64,000 nucleotides of DNA from an uncultured Clostridium sp. (GCA_947368535.1 CANBHY010000008.1:1-64000); one strand, 5' to 3'; shown: positions 9,007 to 18,098, counted from the first letter of the stretch. Numbers and translations are program-made. Notes: generated from the sequence alone by a model not told the origin.

Positions 9007-9921
9007 TTATTTTTCCTCCTTGATTACTTCTTTAAAATAGTCTTCTAATGATATTCCTGTTTCTGCAATACTCATTACATTTACATCATTTTTTATTAAA
9101 CTTTTGTTTACGCTATTTGATTGCTCTAAATAATCATATAATCTGATTTCTTTATCGTCTATTACTTTATAATTAGTTGTTTTTAATTCTTTTTCTAATA
9201 CTGTTGCTGCTTTTTTCACGTTATCTGTTTTTATAACAATACATTTGCTACATTCTAAGTCTAGTTCTTCTTTAGTTAATTCTTTTATTACTTTTCCTTT
9301 TTCTATTATGCAGAATTTTGTTGCTACTGCATATAATTCTGATAATATGTGGCTTGATATTAATATTGTTATATCTCTTTCTTCATTTAACTTTTTAAAT
9401 GTTTCTCTTAAATCACTTATTCCTATTGGATCTAATCCATTGATTGGTTCATCTAGTATAATGAAATCTGGATTGTCTAATATTGCTAATGCTATTCCTA
9501 AACGTTGTTTCATTCCTAATGAAAAGGTTTTAAATTTTTTATTTTTAACTTCATTTAAGTTTACTAGTTCAAGTGCTTCATCTATTTGTTTTTCATCTAT
9601 AATTCCTTTTTGTATTGCATAGTATTTTAAATTCTTATATGCACTCATGTTTGGAAAAAATGCTGGATTTTCAATTAAGCATCCTATGCGTCTTTTGCTT
9701 TCTGTTAGTTCACTATCACTTGAATCAAATAACTTAAACTCTCCACTTGTTTTGTTTGTAAGTGTTGTTATTACTTTCATTAATGTAGTTTTTCCTGCTC
9801 CGTTTCTTCCTATTAAACCATATATGTCGCTTTTTTTGATTGTTATGCTTGCGTTGTCTAGTGCAATAAATTTTTTATATTTTTTGGTTAAGTTTATTGT
9901 TTCTAAAACTGTATTACTCAT
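9007..9921 (-). CDS. ABC transporter ATPase (BcrA/lantibiotic-immunity type)
   Basis: 304 residues. Walker A is GRNGAGKTT near 38-46, the signature FSLGMKQRLGIA and Walker B FIILDEPINGLD are present, and a C-terminal extension of about 90 residues is typical of BcrA/SpaF-like ATPases. It is followed by its permease and a histidine kinase. The response regulator lies upstream across a terminator and a long palindrome, so the ABC genes probably form a regulated unit. Confidence 0.92.
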   Translation of the reverse strand: MSNTVLETINLTKKYKKFIALDNASITIKKSDIYGLIGRNGAGKTTLMKVITTLTNKTSGEFKLFDSSDSELTESKRRIGCLIENPAFFPNMSAYKNLKYYAIQKGIIDEKQIDEALELVNLNEVKNKKFKTFSLGMKQRLGIALAILDNPDFIILDEPINGLDPIGISDLRETFKKLNEERDITILISSHILSELYAVATKFCIIEKGKVIKELTKEELDLECSKCIVIKTDNVKKAATVLEKELKTTNYKVIDDKEIRLYDYLEQSNSVNKSLIKNDVNVMSIAETGISLEDYFKEVIKEEK

Positions 9922-9964
9922 ATTCTTTTTCCTTTCTTTATCTTTTCTAAAAGAATTATAAAAA

Positions 9965-9993
9965 AAATGTGTTAAAAAACTCTTAACACATTT
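9965..9993 (-). terminator. Terminator between response regulator and ABC genes
   Basis: 11-bp stem AAATGTGTTAA / TTAACACATTT. On the minus strand it runs into TTTTTTT and a TATAAT. It may end the regulator transcript or act as an attenuator for the ABC genes. Confidence 0.6.
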
Positions 9994-10004
9994 CTTAATT
10001 TTTT

Positions 10005-10042
10005 CTTAAATATTGTGAAAGTAAACTTTCACAATATTTAAG
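10005..10042. promoter_or_regulatory. 38-bp perfect palindrome upstream of the ABC operon
   Basis: Arms CTTAAATATTGTGAAAGT and ACTTTCACAATATTTAAG meet around a 2-bp AA centre. The minus strand continues with A residues, so it is not a simple intrinsic terminator. It lies between the response regulator and the ABC genes it probably controls. An operator, or an RNA hairpin protecting a processed end, are both possible. Confidence 0.55.
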
Positions 10043-10071
10043 ATACCTCTGGCAACATTCTACAGAAAATT

Positions 10072-10740
10072 TTACTTTTTCATTCGATATCCTATTCCCC
10101 ATATTGTTTCTATGTAGTCTTCTTCTTGATTTGCTTCTTTTAATTTATTTCTTATTTTACTTATATGTACATTTAAAGTATTCTCATCTGCAAAACTTTC
10201 ATCTCCCCAAACAATATCAAATAGCATGCTTTTAGTTAATGCTTGGTTTGGATTTTTTATTAATGCTTTTAAAAGTTCAAATTCGTGTTTTGTTAAAATT
10301 ATATTTTTACTATTGCATATTACTGTAAATTCGTTTGGGTTTAGTTCTATGTCTTTATATTTTAATATACTGCTAGTTTGTTTATTACTGTTTTTTAGAT
10401 GAACTTTTATTCTTGCTAATAATTCTTCGTTGTGAAATGGCTTTGTTATGTAGTCGTTTGCGTTTAGTTTAAATAAGTCTAATTTTTTATTTATGTCTCC
10501 AATTGCACTCATTATAATTATTGGCACATCACTTTTTTCTTTTAATTCTTTTATTACTTCTTCTCCTGTTTTTCCTGGTAACATTAAATCTAGTAAAACT
10601 AAATCTATTTTTTCATTGTATAGTAATAATCCTTCTGTTCCTGAAAATGCTTGAAATGTTTTATAACCATTACTTTCTAATAATTTTTTTATCATGTTAT
10701 TTATGTTTTCGTCGTCTTCTATTATTAATATTTTTTCCAT
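10072..10740 (-). CDS. OmpR-family response regulator of the second module
   Basis: 222 residues. The receiver domain has IEDDE and phosphoacceptor Asp51 (LLDLMLPG), followed by a winged-helix DNA-binding domain (LTKHEFELLKALI, WGIGYRMKK). It heads a locus whose ATPase, permease and kinase follow downstream. The kinase partner is inferred to be the one at 7233-8147, because no other kinase is adjacent. Confidence 0.92.
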   Translation of the reverse strand: MEKILIIEDDENINNMIKKLLESNGYKTFQAFSGTEGLLLYNEKIDLVLLDLMLPGKTGEEVIKELKEKSDVPIIIMSAIGDINKKLDLFKLNANDYITKPFHNEELLARIKVHLKNSNKQTSSILKYKDIELNPNEFTVICNSKNIILTKHEFELLKALIKNPNQALTKSMLFDIVWGDESFADENTLNVHISKIRNKLKEANQEEDYIETIWGIGYRMKK

Positions 10741-10773
10741 ATTTTCACCTTCTAGTTCGTATTATAACATAAA

Positions 10774-10800
10774 AAAGCAAGTCTATGTTAGACTTGCTTT
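10774..10800 (-). terminator. Terminator after the hydrogenase-regulator pair
   Basis: 12-bp stem AAAGCAAGTCTA / TAGACTTGCTTT with a 3-base loop, followed on the minus strand by TTTATG. Confidence 0.75.
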
Positions 10801-10871
10801 TAATCTTTGTTATATGAAGTTAAAACTTTGTTTTAACAACTGCGACTGTATCAAGTATAGTTTTAATAGTC

Positions 10872-11471
10872 TCATTTTCTACATTCTAGTTTATATATTA
10901 CAAATGCTATTATCATTCCCACTGTAGCTGTTATCCCTTGAGTCATTCCCATTGCTGTTTGCAAGTTTGTTACTAATTTTTGTGGGAATATTCCCAATAA
11001 ATTTAAAATGCCAAATGCTCCAAATATTATTGCAACTTTTATTACTATTCCAACTATTCCTGCTATGAAATAGTTTTTATTTTTTTGTACTAGTATCTTT
11101 TTATACGCATATACTAATGCAAAATTTCCTACCCAGATTGCTGGTATCATATATACCATAAATACAGATGCTGTTTTAAATACATAACCACCTAATATAG
11201 TTGATATACTTGGCATTGTTACTACTCCTAGTATTTTTGCCCAGCCTTTTAAATTCATGGCTGTTAATATTAAACTCGCATTTACCATTGAACCTATTAT
11301 TAATTGTGATTTTGTTACTACGATACTTGTTGCTGGAAAAACATTTTTTAATAGTTCTCCTAAAAATGTTGGTACTAATAATGCTATTAGATAAATCAAT
11401 ATTGTTTGAATTATATCAATTGATTTACTAAAGTCATGTACTCTTTGGTTAATTACTGTTTCTTTTTCCAT
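10872..11471 (-). CDS. Multi-pass membrane protein paired with a TM1266-like regulator
   Basis: 199 residues with about five to six hydrophobic helices (near 20-40, 55-78, 85-105, 107-128, 137-160 and 175-196) and few charged residues. I do not recognise a named family. It follows the small TM1266-type gene by 42 bp and precedes a strong terminator, so the two form a unit. That context suggests a link to hydrogenase or redox physiology, but no hydrogenase gene is in the window. The function is unknown. Confidence 0.75.
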   Translation of the reverse strand: MEKETVINQRVHDFSKSIDIIQTILIYLIALLVPTFLGELLKNVFPATSIVVTKSQLIIGSMVNASLILTAMNLKGWAKILGVVTMPSISTILGGYVFKTASVFMVYMIPAIWVGNFALVYAYKKILVQKNKNYFIAGIVGIVIKVAIIFGAFGILNLLGIFPQKLVTNLQTAMGMTQGITATVGMIIAFVIYKLECRK

Positions 11472-11513
11472 TTCTTTTTTACCTCCAATTTTTAAAATTA
11501 GAGCTAAAAGATT

Positions 11514-11759
11514 TTATGCTTTTGAATATACTACTTTGCTTGTTATTCCTTCGAGTTTTCCTATTTTTCCTGATAGTGTATTAATGGTATCTTGTGTTGC
11601 ATCTATTGCTATGCTTATTATGTTTATTGATTTTTTTGGATATGGTAATCCCATTCTTCCTATTATGCAATCACTATATTCGTGTAATAGGTCATTTAGC
11701 TTTTGCGCTGAGTCTCTATTTTCTAATATGATTCCTATTATTGCAACTCTAGTTTCCAT
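11514..11759 (-). CDS. TM1266-family iron-only hydrogenase system putative regulator
   Basis: About 81 residues: METRVAIIGIILENRD at the start, a central GRMGLPYP, then IISIAIDATQDTINTLSGKIG. This is the compact ACT/NikR-like fold annotated as a regulator of the iron-only hydrogenase system. The frame opens with two ATGs. The second, at 11759, is preferred because GGAGG ends four bases before it, while the first nearly abuts the ribosome site. It pairs with the membrane protein downstream. Confidence 0.85.
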   Translation of the reverse strand: METRVAIIGIILENRDSAQKLNDLLHEYSDCIIGRMGLPYPKKSINIISIAIDATQDTINTLSGKIGKLEGITSKVVYSKA

Positions 11760-11902
11760 CATACCTCCTTTTTTTCTTCTACCTTAATTTTAAATTTTGG
11801 TATTAGATAGCCTTTCGTATTTCTTTGCTATAAAGTTTATCTTATTAGCTCAGATTGTATATATAATATATTAGTTTTAGGTTATTGTAAATATTTTATG
11901 CA

Positions 11903-13339
11903 TTAAATATTTTTAATATCTCTATTCTTAAATGTTAGTATACTCATTCCTAATAAGATTGCAAAGTAAATTACGCAGATACTTATTGAAAATCCTAAAG
12001 TTAAACCTTCAAACATTGGCAATTTTCCAAATGCGTACATGCTTAAATCCCAGTTTGGTGTTACAAAATATAATAAAAATTTTGCTTTTTCAAAGTTAGT
12101 ATATAATAATGCGTTTATTATTTCTGAGCCAAATATTCCTAGTATAGGTAATGCTATTGCCATAGGTGTATTAGTTAATACTGTGCTAATCGCAAAAGCT
12201 AGTGTCATTAGCAATATGTATTGTGGTAACATTGCTATAGCATTCATTATTAAATATCTTATTGTGGCTATTTTTTCAATGCTATTGCTATTAAAATTAT
12301 ACATTATAATTTTTTCTCCATAGCTTTCAAATCCATATATAATTCCGCCTACAATTGTTTGTATAATAGCTAGTGATATTATTGATATTACTAGCATTAT
12401 CATGCATGTTAAAAATTTTGCTATTAGTATTTTAGTTCTTTTATATGGTCTTACTAATAATAGTTTTATTGTACCTTTATTAAATTCCTCACTTACAATT
12501 GTTCCAGCTATAATTACTACTGTAAGGATTATAAAGAATCCATAGTCACTAAAAACATCTAATAATAAGATATTAGCATTATCTGATAATGACCATTTTA
12601 ATTGTGAGTTTCCTGCTTTTGTTATATTTGAGTTTATATTGTTCTTAATTGCATATTCGCATACTTCTACTGTTTCTTTATGCTCTTGTAACATCTTTTT
12701 TGAATCATATGATAGATAATTCTGTTTTTCCATTTGCCTAATTTCTGCTTTTGAAGAAATCCAAGCTTGTAAATATGCATTTATATTATTACTGCCATAT
12801 GGAATATTTTTTTCTAATCTCCATTCTAAAACTTGTTTTTGATTTTTTAAATCTTCTTTATATTCTCCTTCTGTTGCTGTCTCTAGTTGCATATTTATAT
12901 CTACTAATTCTTCTTGTACAAAACTTTTCCAATCGTCATTTTCTAGGCTTTTCATTATTTTGTCATATTCTTCTTTATATATAGCATATGATTCTGGATC
13001 TTTATCTTTTGTTCTTAACATATCACTTATTTTGTCTTTTAATTTATTTGCTATTATATATCTTTGCCAACTGTCTTCATCATATTTGCTTGCTATTTTT
13101 CTTGAGTCAATATAACTTTGGCACTCTATTTCATATGCTTCATCTCCATTTGACTTAGCTATATCTAATCCTGATTGATACATTTCGGTTTCTTGCTCAC
13201 TATATGTTGTATCAATTTTTTCTACTCTTTTATTCATTATATTGGATGTTATGCATATTGCGATTGTAATAAGTAAAACTACATATATTGCTGTTTTACT
13301 AAATATCTTTTTCAATTCATTTTTTATTAGACTAATCAA
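11903..13339 (-). CDS. ABC-2 family transporter permease
   Basis: 478 residues. One helix at the start (residues about 15-33) is followed by a long predicted extracytoplasmic, coiled-coil-rich region of some 200 residues. A cluster of five to six helices fills the second half. The layout matches large ABC-2 permeases partnered with BcrA-like ATPases. Its start overlaps the ATPase end by 8 bp. The substrate is unknown. No two-component genes accompany this pair. Confidence 0.85.
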   Translation of the reverse strand: MISLIKNELKKIFSKTAIYVVLLITIAICITSNIMNKRVEKIDTTYSEQETEMYQSGLDIAKSNGDEAYEIECQSYIDSRKIASKYDEDSWQRYIIANKLKDKISDMLRTKDKDPESYAIYKEEYDKIMKSLENDDWKSFVQEELVDINMQLETATEGEYKEDLKNQKQVLEWRLEKNIPYGSNNINAYLQAWISSKAEIRQMEKQNYLSYDSKKMLQEHKETVEVCEYAIKNNINSNITKAGNSQLKWSLSDNANILLLDVFSDYGFFIILTVVIIAGTIVSEEFNKGTIKLLLVRPYKRTKILIAKFLTCMIMLVISIISLAIIQTIVGGIIYGFESYGEKIIMYNFNSNSIEKIATIRYLIMNAIAMLPQYILLMTLAFAISTVLTNTPMAIALPILGIFGSEIINALLYTNFEKAKFLLYFVTPNWDLSMYAFGKLPMFEGLTLGFSISICVIYFAILLGMSILTFKNRDIKNI

Positions 13340-14243
13340 TTACATTCCCTCCTATCTTTTTCAAGAAGGCATCTTCTAGATTACTTTCTTTTTGATATAC
13401 ACTATAGATTTTTATATTGTTCTTTACAAGTTTTTCTATTATCTCTGGCACGTCCTCTTTATTTACTTTTACTTCTATAGTATTTTTATCTTTTCTTTTT
13501 GCTTTTTCTTTTAATATTTCTATTGCATTTTCTTCGTTTTCTACTTCAAATATGTAACTAGTGTTTTCATCTTGTTTTACTTCATCGATACTTGTATTTT
13601 CAATTACTTCTCCGTTTTTTAATATTGTGATTTTAGTACAAAAACTTTCTAATTCTAATAGGTTATGACTTGATATTAATACTGCCATTTTTTCTTCTTT
13701 GGCTAATTTTACTATTAGGTCTTTTATTTGTTTTATTCCTTCTGGATCTAACCCATTTGTTGGTTCATCTAATACTAATAAGTTTGGTTTGTGTAATATA
13801 GCTTGTGCTATTCCTAATCTTTGGCGCATGCCTAGTGAATATTTTGATACTTTATCTTTTATTCTGTTTTCTAATCCTACTAATTTTATTACTTCATCTA
13901 TTCGTTCCTTTGTTATTCCTTCATATAAATTAGCTATCATTTTTAAATTTTCATATCCTGACATGTACATGTATAAATCTGGATTTTCAACTATTGTTCC
14001 AACTCTTTTTATTGCTTTTGTAAATTCTTTTTCTATGTCATATCCGTTTATTTTTACTGTTCCGCTAGTTATTTTTTGCAATCCTAATATTAATTTTATT
14101 GTTGTTGTTTTTCCTGCTCCATTTGGACCTATAAATCCTAAAATATCTCCTTCTTTTGCTTCTAATGAAACATCTTTTAAGATTTCTTTTTTACCAAATC
14201 TTTTTCGTAAGTTTTGGCATTCTAAAATTTTTTGTTCTCCCAC
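13332..14243 (-). CDS. ABC transporter ATPase (BcrA-like)
   Basis: 303 residues. Walker A is GPNGAGKTT near 39-47, the signature is YSLGMRQRLGIA, Walker B is LLVLDEPTNGLDPEG, and a C-terminal regulatory-like tail follows. Translation begins at a GTG (14243), supported by AAGGAG eight bases upstream; no better ATG is available. It drives the ABC-2 permease immediately downstream. A near-consensus promoter lies at 14277-14304, just after the purB terminator. Confidence 0.92.
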   Translation of the reverse strand: MGEQKILECQNLRKRFGKKEILKDVSLEAKEGDILGFIGPNGAGKTTTIKLILGLQKITSGTVKINGYDIEKEFTKAIKRVGTIVENPDLYMYMSGYENLKMIANLYEGITKERIDEVIKLVGLENRIKDKVSKYSLGMRQRLGIAQAILHKPNLLVLDEPTNGLDPEGIKQIKDLIVKLAKEEKMAVLISSHNLLELESFCTKITILKNGEVIENTSIDEVKQDENTSYIFEVENEENAIEILKEKAKRKDKNTIEVKVNKEDVPEIIEKLVKNNIKIYSVYQKESNLEDAFLKKIGGNVID

Positions 14244-14276
14244 TTAAGTTTCTCCTTTTATTTAATTTACGTTTTT

Positions 14277-14304
14277 ATTATATACCTAATTTTGGAAATG
14301 TAAA
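14277..14304 (-). promoter_or_regulatory. Promoter of the third ABC pair
   Basis: Minus-strand TTTACA, 16-bp spacer, TATAAT, ending about 34 bp before the GTG start. Confidence 0.65.
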
Positions 14305-14326
14305 TATTATTTAAAAAAAACACAAA

Positions 14327-14360
14327 GGACGGTCAAAACAATTACTTGTTCTGACCGCCC
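14327..14360 (-). terminator. Terminator of purB
   Basis: 15-bp stem with two G-U pairs (GGGCGGTCAGAACAA / TTGTTTTGACCGTCC on the minus strand), followed by TTTGTGTTTTTTTT. Confidence 0.85.
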
Positions 14361-14384
14361 AATTTACTTATTTCTGGCTATCGT

Positions 14385-15848
14385 TTATTCTACAAAGATT
14401 TCCCCTGCTTCTTCCGTAGTAATCGGGTAACAGTAGTAGTCTACAAGCTCTTTCGACTCGCCGATATACTCTGCTGGTGTGAGCTTAAGCAGACGTTCCT
14501 TGTCGCCTTCGTTTATCTCCAGACCTCTGATAAATTCTCTCAGATCGTCCAGCGTGGTTTTCTTTCCTCTGGTCATCTGCTTCATGATCTCGTATGCATT
14601 GTCATATCCGTTTTTGCGAAGGATTGTCTGAATTGCTTCTGCCAGCACTTCCGGATTTTCATCCAGATCCTTTTGCATAACTTCCTGGTTCACTTCCAGT
14701 TTGCCCAGCATCCTGATAAGTGAAACCATGGACTGATATGAATGCAGAAATACTGTCGGAATAGTGCGTAACGATGAGCTATCGCTCAGATCTCGTTGCA
14801 TCTTCGACTGTGGCAGCTTTTGGGTAAGTCCCAATGCTGCAAACTCAGCTGTGATCGCATTTGACCATGCATTTTCGCCGTCAATCGGGTTGATCTTATG
14901 CGGCATGGTTGAAGAGCCAACTTCGCCCTCTTTCGGAATCTGCTTGAGATATTTCAGGCAGGTGTAATCTTCGATGTTTTTGCCGATATTTTCGACAACA
15001 CTCGAAAACAGCCGGATCTCGTTGAGGATCCTCACGATGTAATCATGACATTCAATCTGAGATGTCAGAGGATTTACCGTAAACTCCTCGCCGAAAGAAG
15101 CGACATATTCTGCCTCAAATACTCCCCAATCAACATCAGGATATGCGAAGGTCATTGCTGCTCTGTTACCTACTGCTCCATTGAGCTTCATGCAAATCGG
15201 TATGCTGTTTGCATTCTCAAAGGCTTCCTTCAGCCGTTGCCAGTCAACAGCTACTGCATGTCCAAAGGTGAGCGGTGTTGCCGGCTGCCCATGTGTATGC
15301 CCCAGCATAGGAACCGCTTTGGTTCTTTCTGCCAGCTCGTGCATCTTTTCAATCAGCTCGACTGCTTTTTCATTCCACTCGTCCATGCAGTCAGACATCA
15401 TGAGAGCATATGCAATGTTATTCACATCTTCACTGGTAAGTCCCATATGAACATAGGGTTTAAGCCGGCCCATGCCGAGCTCATCCAGCTTGCCTCTGAT
15501 GTAGTACTCTACTGCTTTCACATCATGCCGCGTTGTTGCTTCGATGGCTTTCATCTCGAAAAACTCTGACACTTCAAAGTTCTCGATCAGATCATAGAGC
15601 TCGCTTTGCTCTTCTTCACTTATCTTGACACCTATAGTGTCGCAGAGCATGTTGAGATAGTAGATCTCCATTTCCAGCCGGTTACGGTTCAGCGCAAACT
15701 CGCTTCCATATTTGGAAAACAAGTCGTTTACTTTACCATACCTTCCTGTCATTGGCAGGCAGCTTAAAGCCTGTGATACCATTGACGCTGCTTCGATCTG
15801 TTCTTCGCTTAAGGTAGCGAAAACCTGTTTTGCCTTTTGATAGTCCAT
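14385..15848 (-). CDS. purB: Adenylosuccinate lyase
   Basis: 487 residues. It catalyses two steps of purine synthesis: release of fumarate from SAICAR and from adenylosuccinate. Seen here are TRHDVKAVEYY, the catalytic-His segment GHTHGQPATP and the flexible catalytic-Ser loop GSSTMPHKINPID, the form found in E. coli-type PurB. G+C and codon choice are clearly higher than in the genes on both sides, and no other pur gene is nearby. It has its own terminator and a long upstream leader. Transfer from a higher-GC relative is likely, but the enzyme looks complete. Confidence 0.95.
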   Translation of the reverse strand: MDYQKAKQVFATLSEEQIEAASMVSQALSCLPMTGRYGKVNDLFSKYGSEFALNRNRLEMEIYYLNMLCDTIGVKISEEEQSELYDLIENFEVSEFFEMKAIEATTRHDVKAVEYYIRGKLDELGMGRLKPYVHMGLTSEDVNNIAYALMMSDCMDEWNEKAVELIEKMHELAERTKAVPMLGHTHGQPATPLTFGHAVAVDWQRLKEAFENANSIPICMKLNGAVGNRAAMTFAYPDVDWGVFEAEYVASFGEEFTVNPLTSQIECHDYIVRILNEIRLFSSVVENIGKNIEDYTCLKYLKQIPKEGEVGSSTMPHKINPIDGENAWSNAITAEFAALGLTQKLPQSKMQRDLSDSSSLRTIPTVFLHSYQSMVSLIRMLGKLEVNQEVMQKDLDENPEVLAEAIQTILRKNGYDNAYEIMKQMTRGKKTTLDDLREFIRGLEINEGDKERLLKLTPAEYIGESKELVDYYCYPITTEEAGEIFVE

Positions 15849-16183
15849 AAATTACCCTCCATAGCTATGGTTTATAGTGACATCTATAATATCATCTTGA
15901 AAAATAGTTAAACTGCATCTACTTTCCAAGTAACAAAAGGTAACTCTGCATACATTTAAGTAATACAATGTTGCAGATATGTTGAACATGTGCCGTTTGG
16001 CACAAGAGTGGTGTTAGTATATCATACTTTATTTTATTTGTAAATTATGTTAACGTTTAAGTTTAATTTAATTTCTATTCTTTTATAAATGGAGTGAAGG
16101 GGCACCAACTGGTACCCCTCCTTTACTTTTCTAGGTGCGATGTCTGTGTGCAAGCAAAAGTTATCTCTGCGCCCTAGTATTTC
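15849..16183. other. Non-coding gap before purB
   Basis: No gene seen in this stretch of about 335 bases. It holds a perfect palindrome CCATAGCTATGG (15859-15870) touching the purB ribosome site, a 6-bp hairpin TGTGCC/GGCACA (15989-16004), and the terminator hairpin of the next gene at 16099-16118. An AT-rich stretch around 16010-16090 carries no convincing open frame. A purine-responsive leader is conceivable, but I see no known purine riboswitch core. Confidence 0.5.
16099..16118 (-). terminator. Probable terminator of the 583-residue membrane protein gene
   Basis: 8-bp GC-rich stem (GGGGCACC / GGTACCCC). The T run on the minus strand is weak, so this is less certain. Confidence 0.5.
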
Positions 16184-17935
16184 TTATTTAATTGTAATCT
16201 CAGTAACTATCTCTACATCATTTTTTGTATAAGACATAATCGTTACTTCTGTACCTATTTTCAGTTTCAGTGGCTGCAGATTGCTATTCTCGATTGAAGA
16301 CATAAATATGCTTTCGCTTCCTTCAATCGTAAAATAGTAGAATGTGTAGCCTTCAATCTGTGCCTCTGTCACTTCTGATACGACACCATTTGTCATTTTT
16401 GTGTTGTATTCTTCAGGTAGCGATTCGCCGTGCTCAGCCGCACTTAAATTAGGCACTTCACGATCTTCTGCAACCGATAAATTCATCTTCTGCCTGTACA
16501 GTTCTAAGGCTTCTTCGATGGTTTCTGCTTGAGCCACTTTTGAATACTGGGCAACATTGCAGAGTGCATATCTTTGCACTAATCCTGCGTTGTCTTTCAG
16601 CACCATAAAATACGTTGCAATGCCGTCAACATTAACGATGTTCGGGAAAGATGCTGAGTATCCTAAGTTCTGTACCAAGCCTTCTGCTGCTCCCTGTGCA
16701 GATGATTCTTCTGCTCCTTCACAGGTGTAGTATTTTACCTGACCAGTTTTGGGACTTATCAAGATAAAGCCTACATTTGTTTCGGCAGCATTTGCTGGCG
16801 TTATACCCGTATTAAACCAAATTTCTCCGCTGGAATCTACCATACTATTATATCCGTCAAAAGGCGTGAATTCATTTTCTTCTCCACTATTTTTGCTACT
16901 TTTATAATAGTATGCTGTTCTGTACATATTGGTTTTTGAAGGATTAAGCCAGCCTTCCTGATAACGGTAATGCCAATTTATTCTGGCCATCATATAGTCT
17001 ACACCATACGCATGATCTACCCAGTCGGGTACTTCGTTAATGGGATATTCTTCTGACTCTCCAGTTATGGCATTGGTAATCACAATAGTAGTGATCATAG
17101 GTGCGCCTCTCATACCTATTGTGGCTGTTCCTGCGCCTGTAATCCAATACGGATTGCCATCATCATCAATTTCAAAGAAGCTCTTGCCATACATATAGTC
17201 CGGATGCTGGTTGTGCAGGTGGCGGCTCAAATCATAACTGAAAAATGCTGACGGTGCGTATTTCATTCCTTCTTCAAGCGGCACATACTTTGCCTCCTGA
17301 GTTTTGGCGTTTACCAAAATGTATCCAGGAATGCCTTCTGAGCTTGCTTTCCAATATGCAAATATGTCGTTATATTTGATACTGGAAATGCGGTAGTACT
17401 CTCCATTTACCTCGATCAGGTCATACTCGTCATCAGCTTCATACCAGCTTGCATGCTTGATAGTTCCGATAGTTCTGTCTCCCAGTCTCTGGGCAGTTTT
17501 CATGTCAACAATTACAGCTTCGTTACTCATCTGCGGAATATCTTTTTCAAAATTGCCTTCCTCTATTTTTATGAGGTTGGCATATTGCTCCGCATGAGCG
17601 CATTTCCATCCGGATATTGATGTAAAAAACATAGCAATGACGCCTACAGCTGTAAGAATCCCACACAGTATTCCTATTATGGGTTTGTCGTCGTCACATG
17701 TGATGTTGTTACATATTGCCTGTGCTATGAAAGCGGAAATGGTAAAGATAATGCCAATCACTATCCAAAACCACCACAAACCACTCGAATGAATAGTCTG
17801 TGCCGGCAATGCCAGATAGTTGATGATAAGACCAAAGATTAAGCTGATAATTGCCGATACGCCGATTATTATTATCTGACGTACTGACACTGCTCCGTCG
17901 ATCCGGTAAAATGATGTTTCGTTTTGTTTTTTCAT
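16184..17935 (-). CDS. Unknown membrane-anchored protein with large extracellular region
   Basis: 583 residues. Three hydrophobic helices at the start (about 20-42, 52-75, 88-108) are followed by some 470 soluble residues, presumably outside the membrane. Two similar segments in this part read like repeats: GYILVNAKTQEAKYVPLEEG and GFILISPKTGQVKYYTCEG. Each is followed by an aromatic-rich block and recalls beta-rich or PepSY-like modules. The last 75 residues look like a small beta barrel. Start supported by GGAGG. G+C is high, as in purB next door. I know no named family. Confidence 0.7.
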   Translation of the reverse strand: MKKQNETSFYRIDGAVSVRQIIIIGVSAIISLIFGLIINYLALPAQTIHSSGLWWFWIVIGIIFTISAFIAQAICNNITCDDDKPIIGILCGILTAVGVIAMFFTSISGWKCAHAEQYANLIKIEEGNFEKDIPQMSNEAVIVDMKTAQRLGDRTIGTIKHASWYEADDEYDLIEVNGEYYRISSIKYNDIFAYWKASSEGIPGYILVNAKTQEAKYVPLEEGMKYAPSAFFSYDLSRHLHNQHPDYMYGKSFFEIDDDGNPYWITGAGTATIGMRGAPMITTIVITNAITGESEEYPINEVPDWVDHAYGVDYMMARINWHYRYQEGWLNPSKTNMYRTAYYYKSSKNSGEENEFTPFDGYNSMVDSSGEIWFNTGITPANAAETNVGFILISPKTGQVKYYTCEGAEESSAQGAAEGLVQNLGYSASFPNIVNVDGIATYFMVLKDNAGLVQRYALCNVAQYSKVAQAETIEEALELYRQKMNLSVAEDREVPNLSAAEHGESLPEEYNTKMTNGVVSEVTEAQIEGYTFYYFTIEGSESIFMSSIENSNLQPLKLKIGTEVTIMSYTKNDVEIVTEITIK

Positions 17936-18063
17936 TCTGAAAACCTCCGTTGTTGGTTGGGAAAGATCCCAATTGTTAATAAGTTGCTATTTGCTTGCTC
18001 TTTAATTATACCATTTTTTAGCCTAATTGTAAAACTTTATGTAAACTTTACTCGGATATAAAA

Positions 18064-18088
18064 AGAAGTAAGATTTTTTCTTACTTCT
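18064..18088 (-). terminator. Terminator of the FAD oxidoreductase operon
   Basis: 10-bp stem AGAAGTAAGA / TCTTACTTCT, followed on the minus strand by TTTTTATAT. Confidence 0.8.
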
Positions 18089-18098
18089 AAAATTTTTA

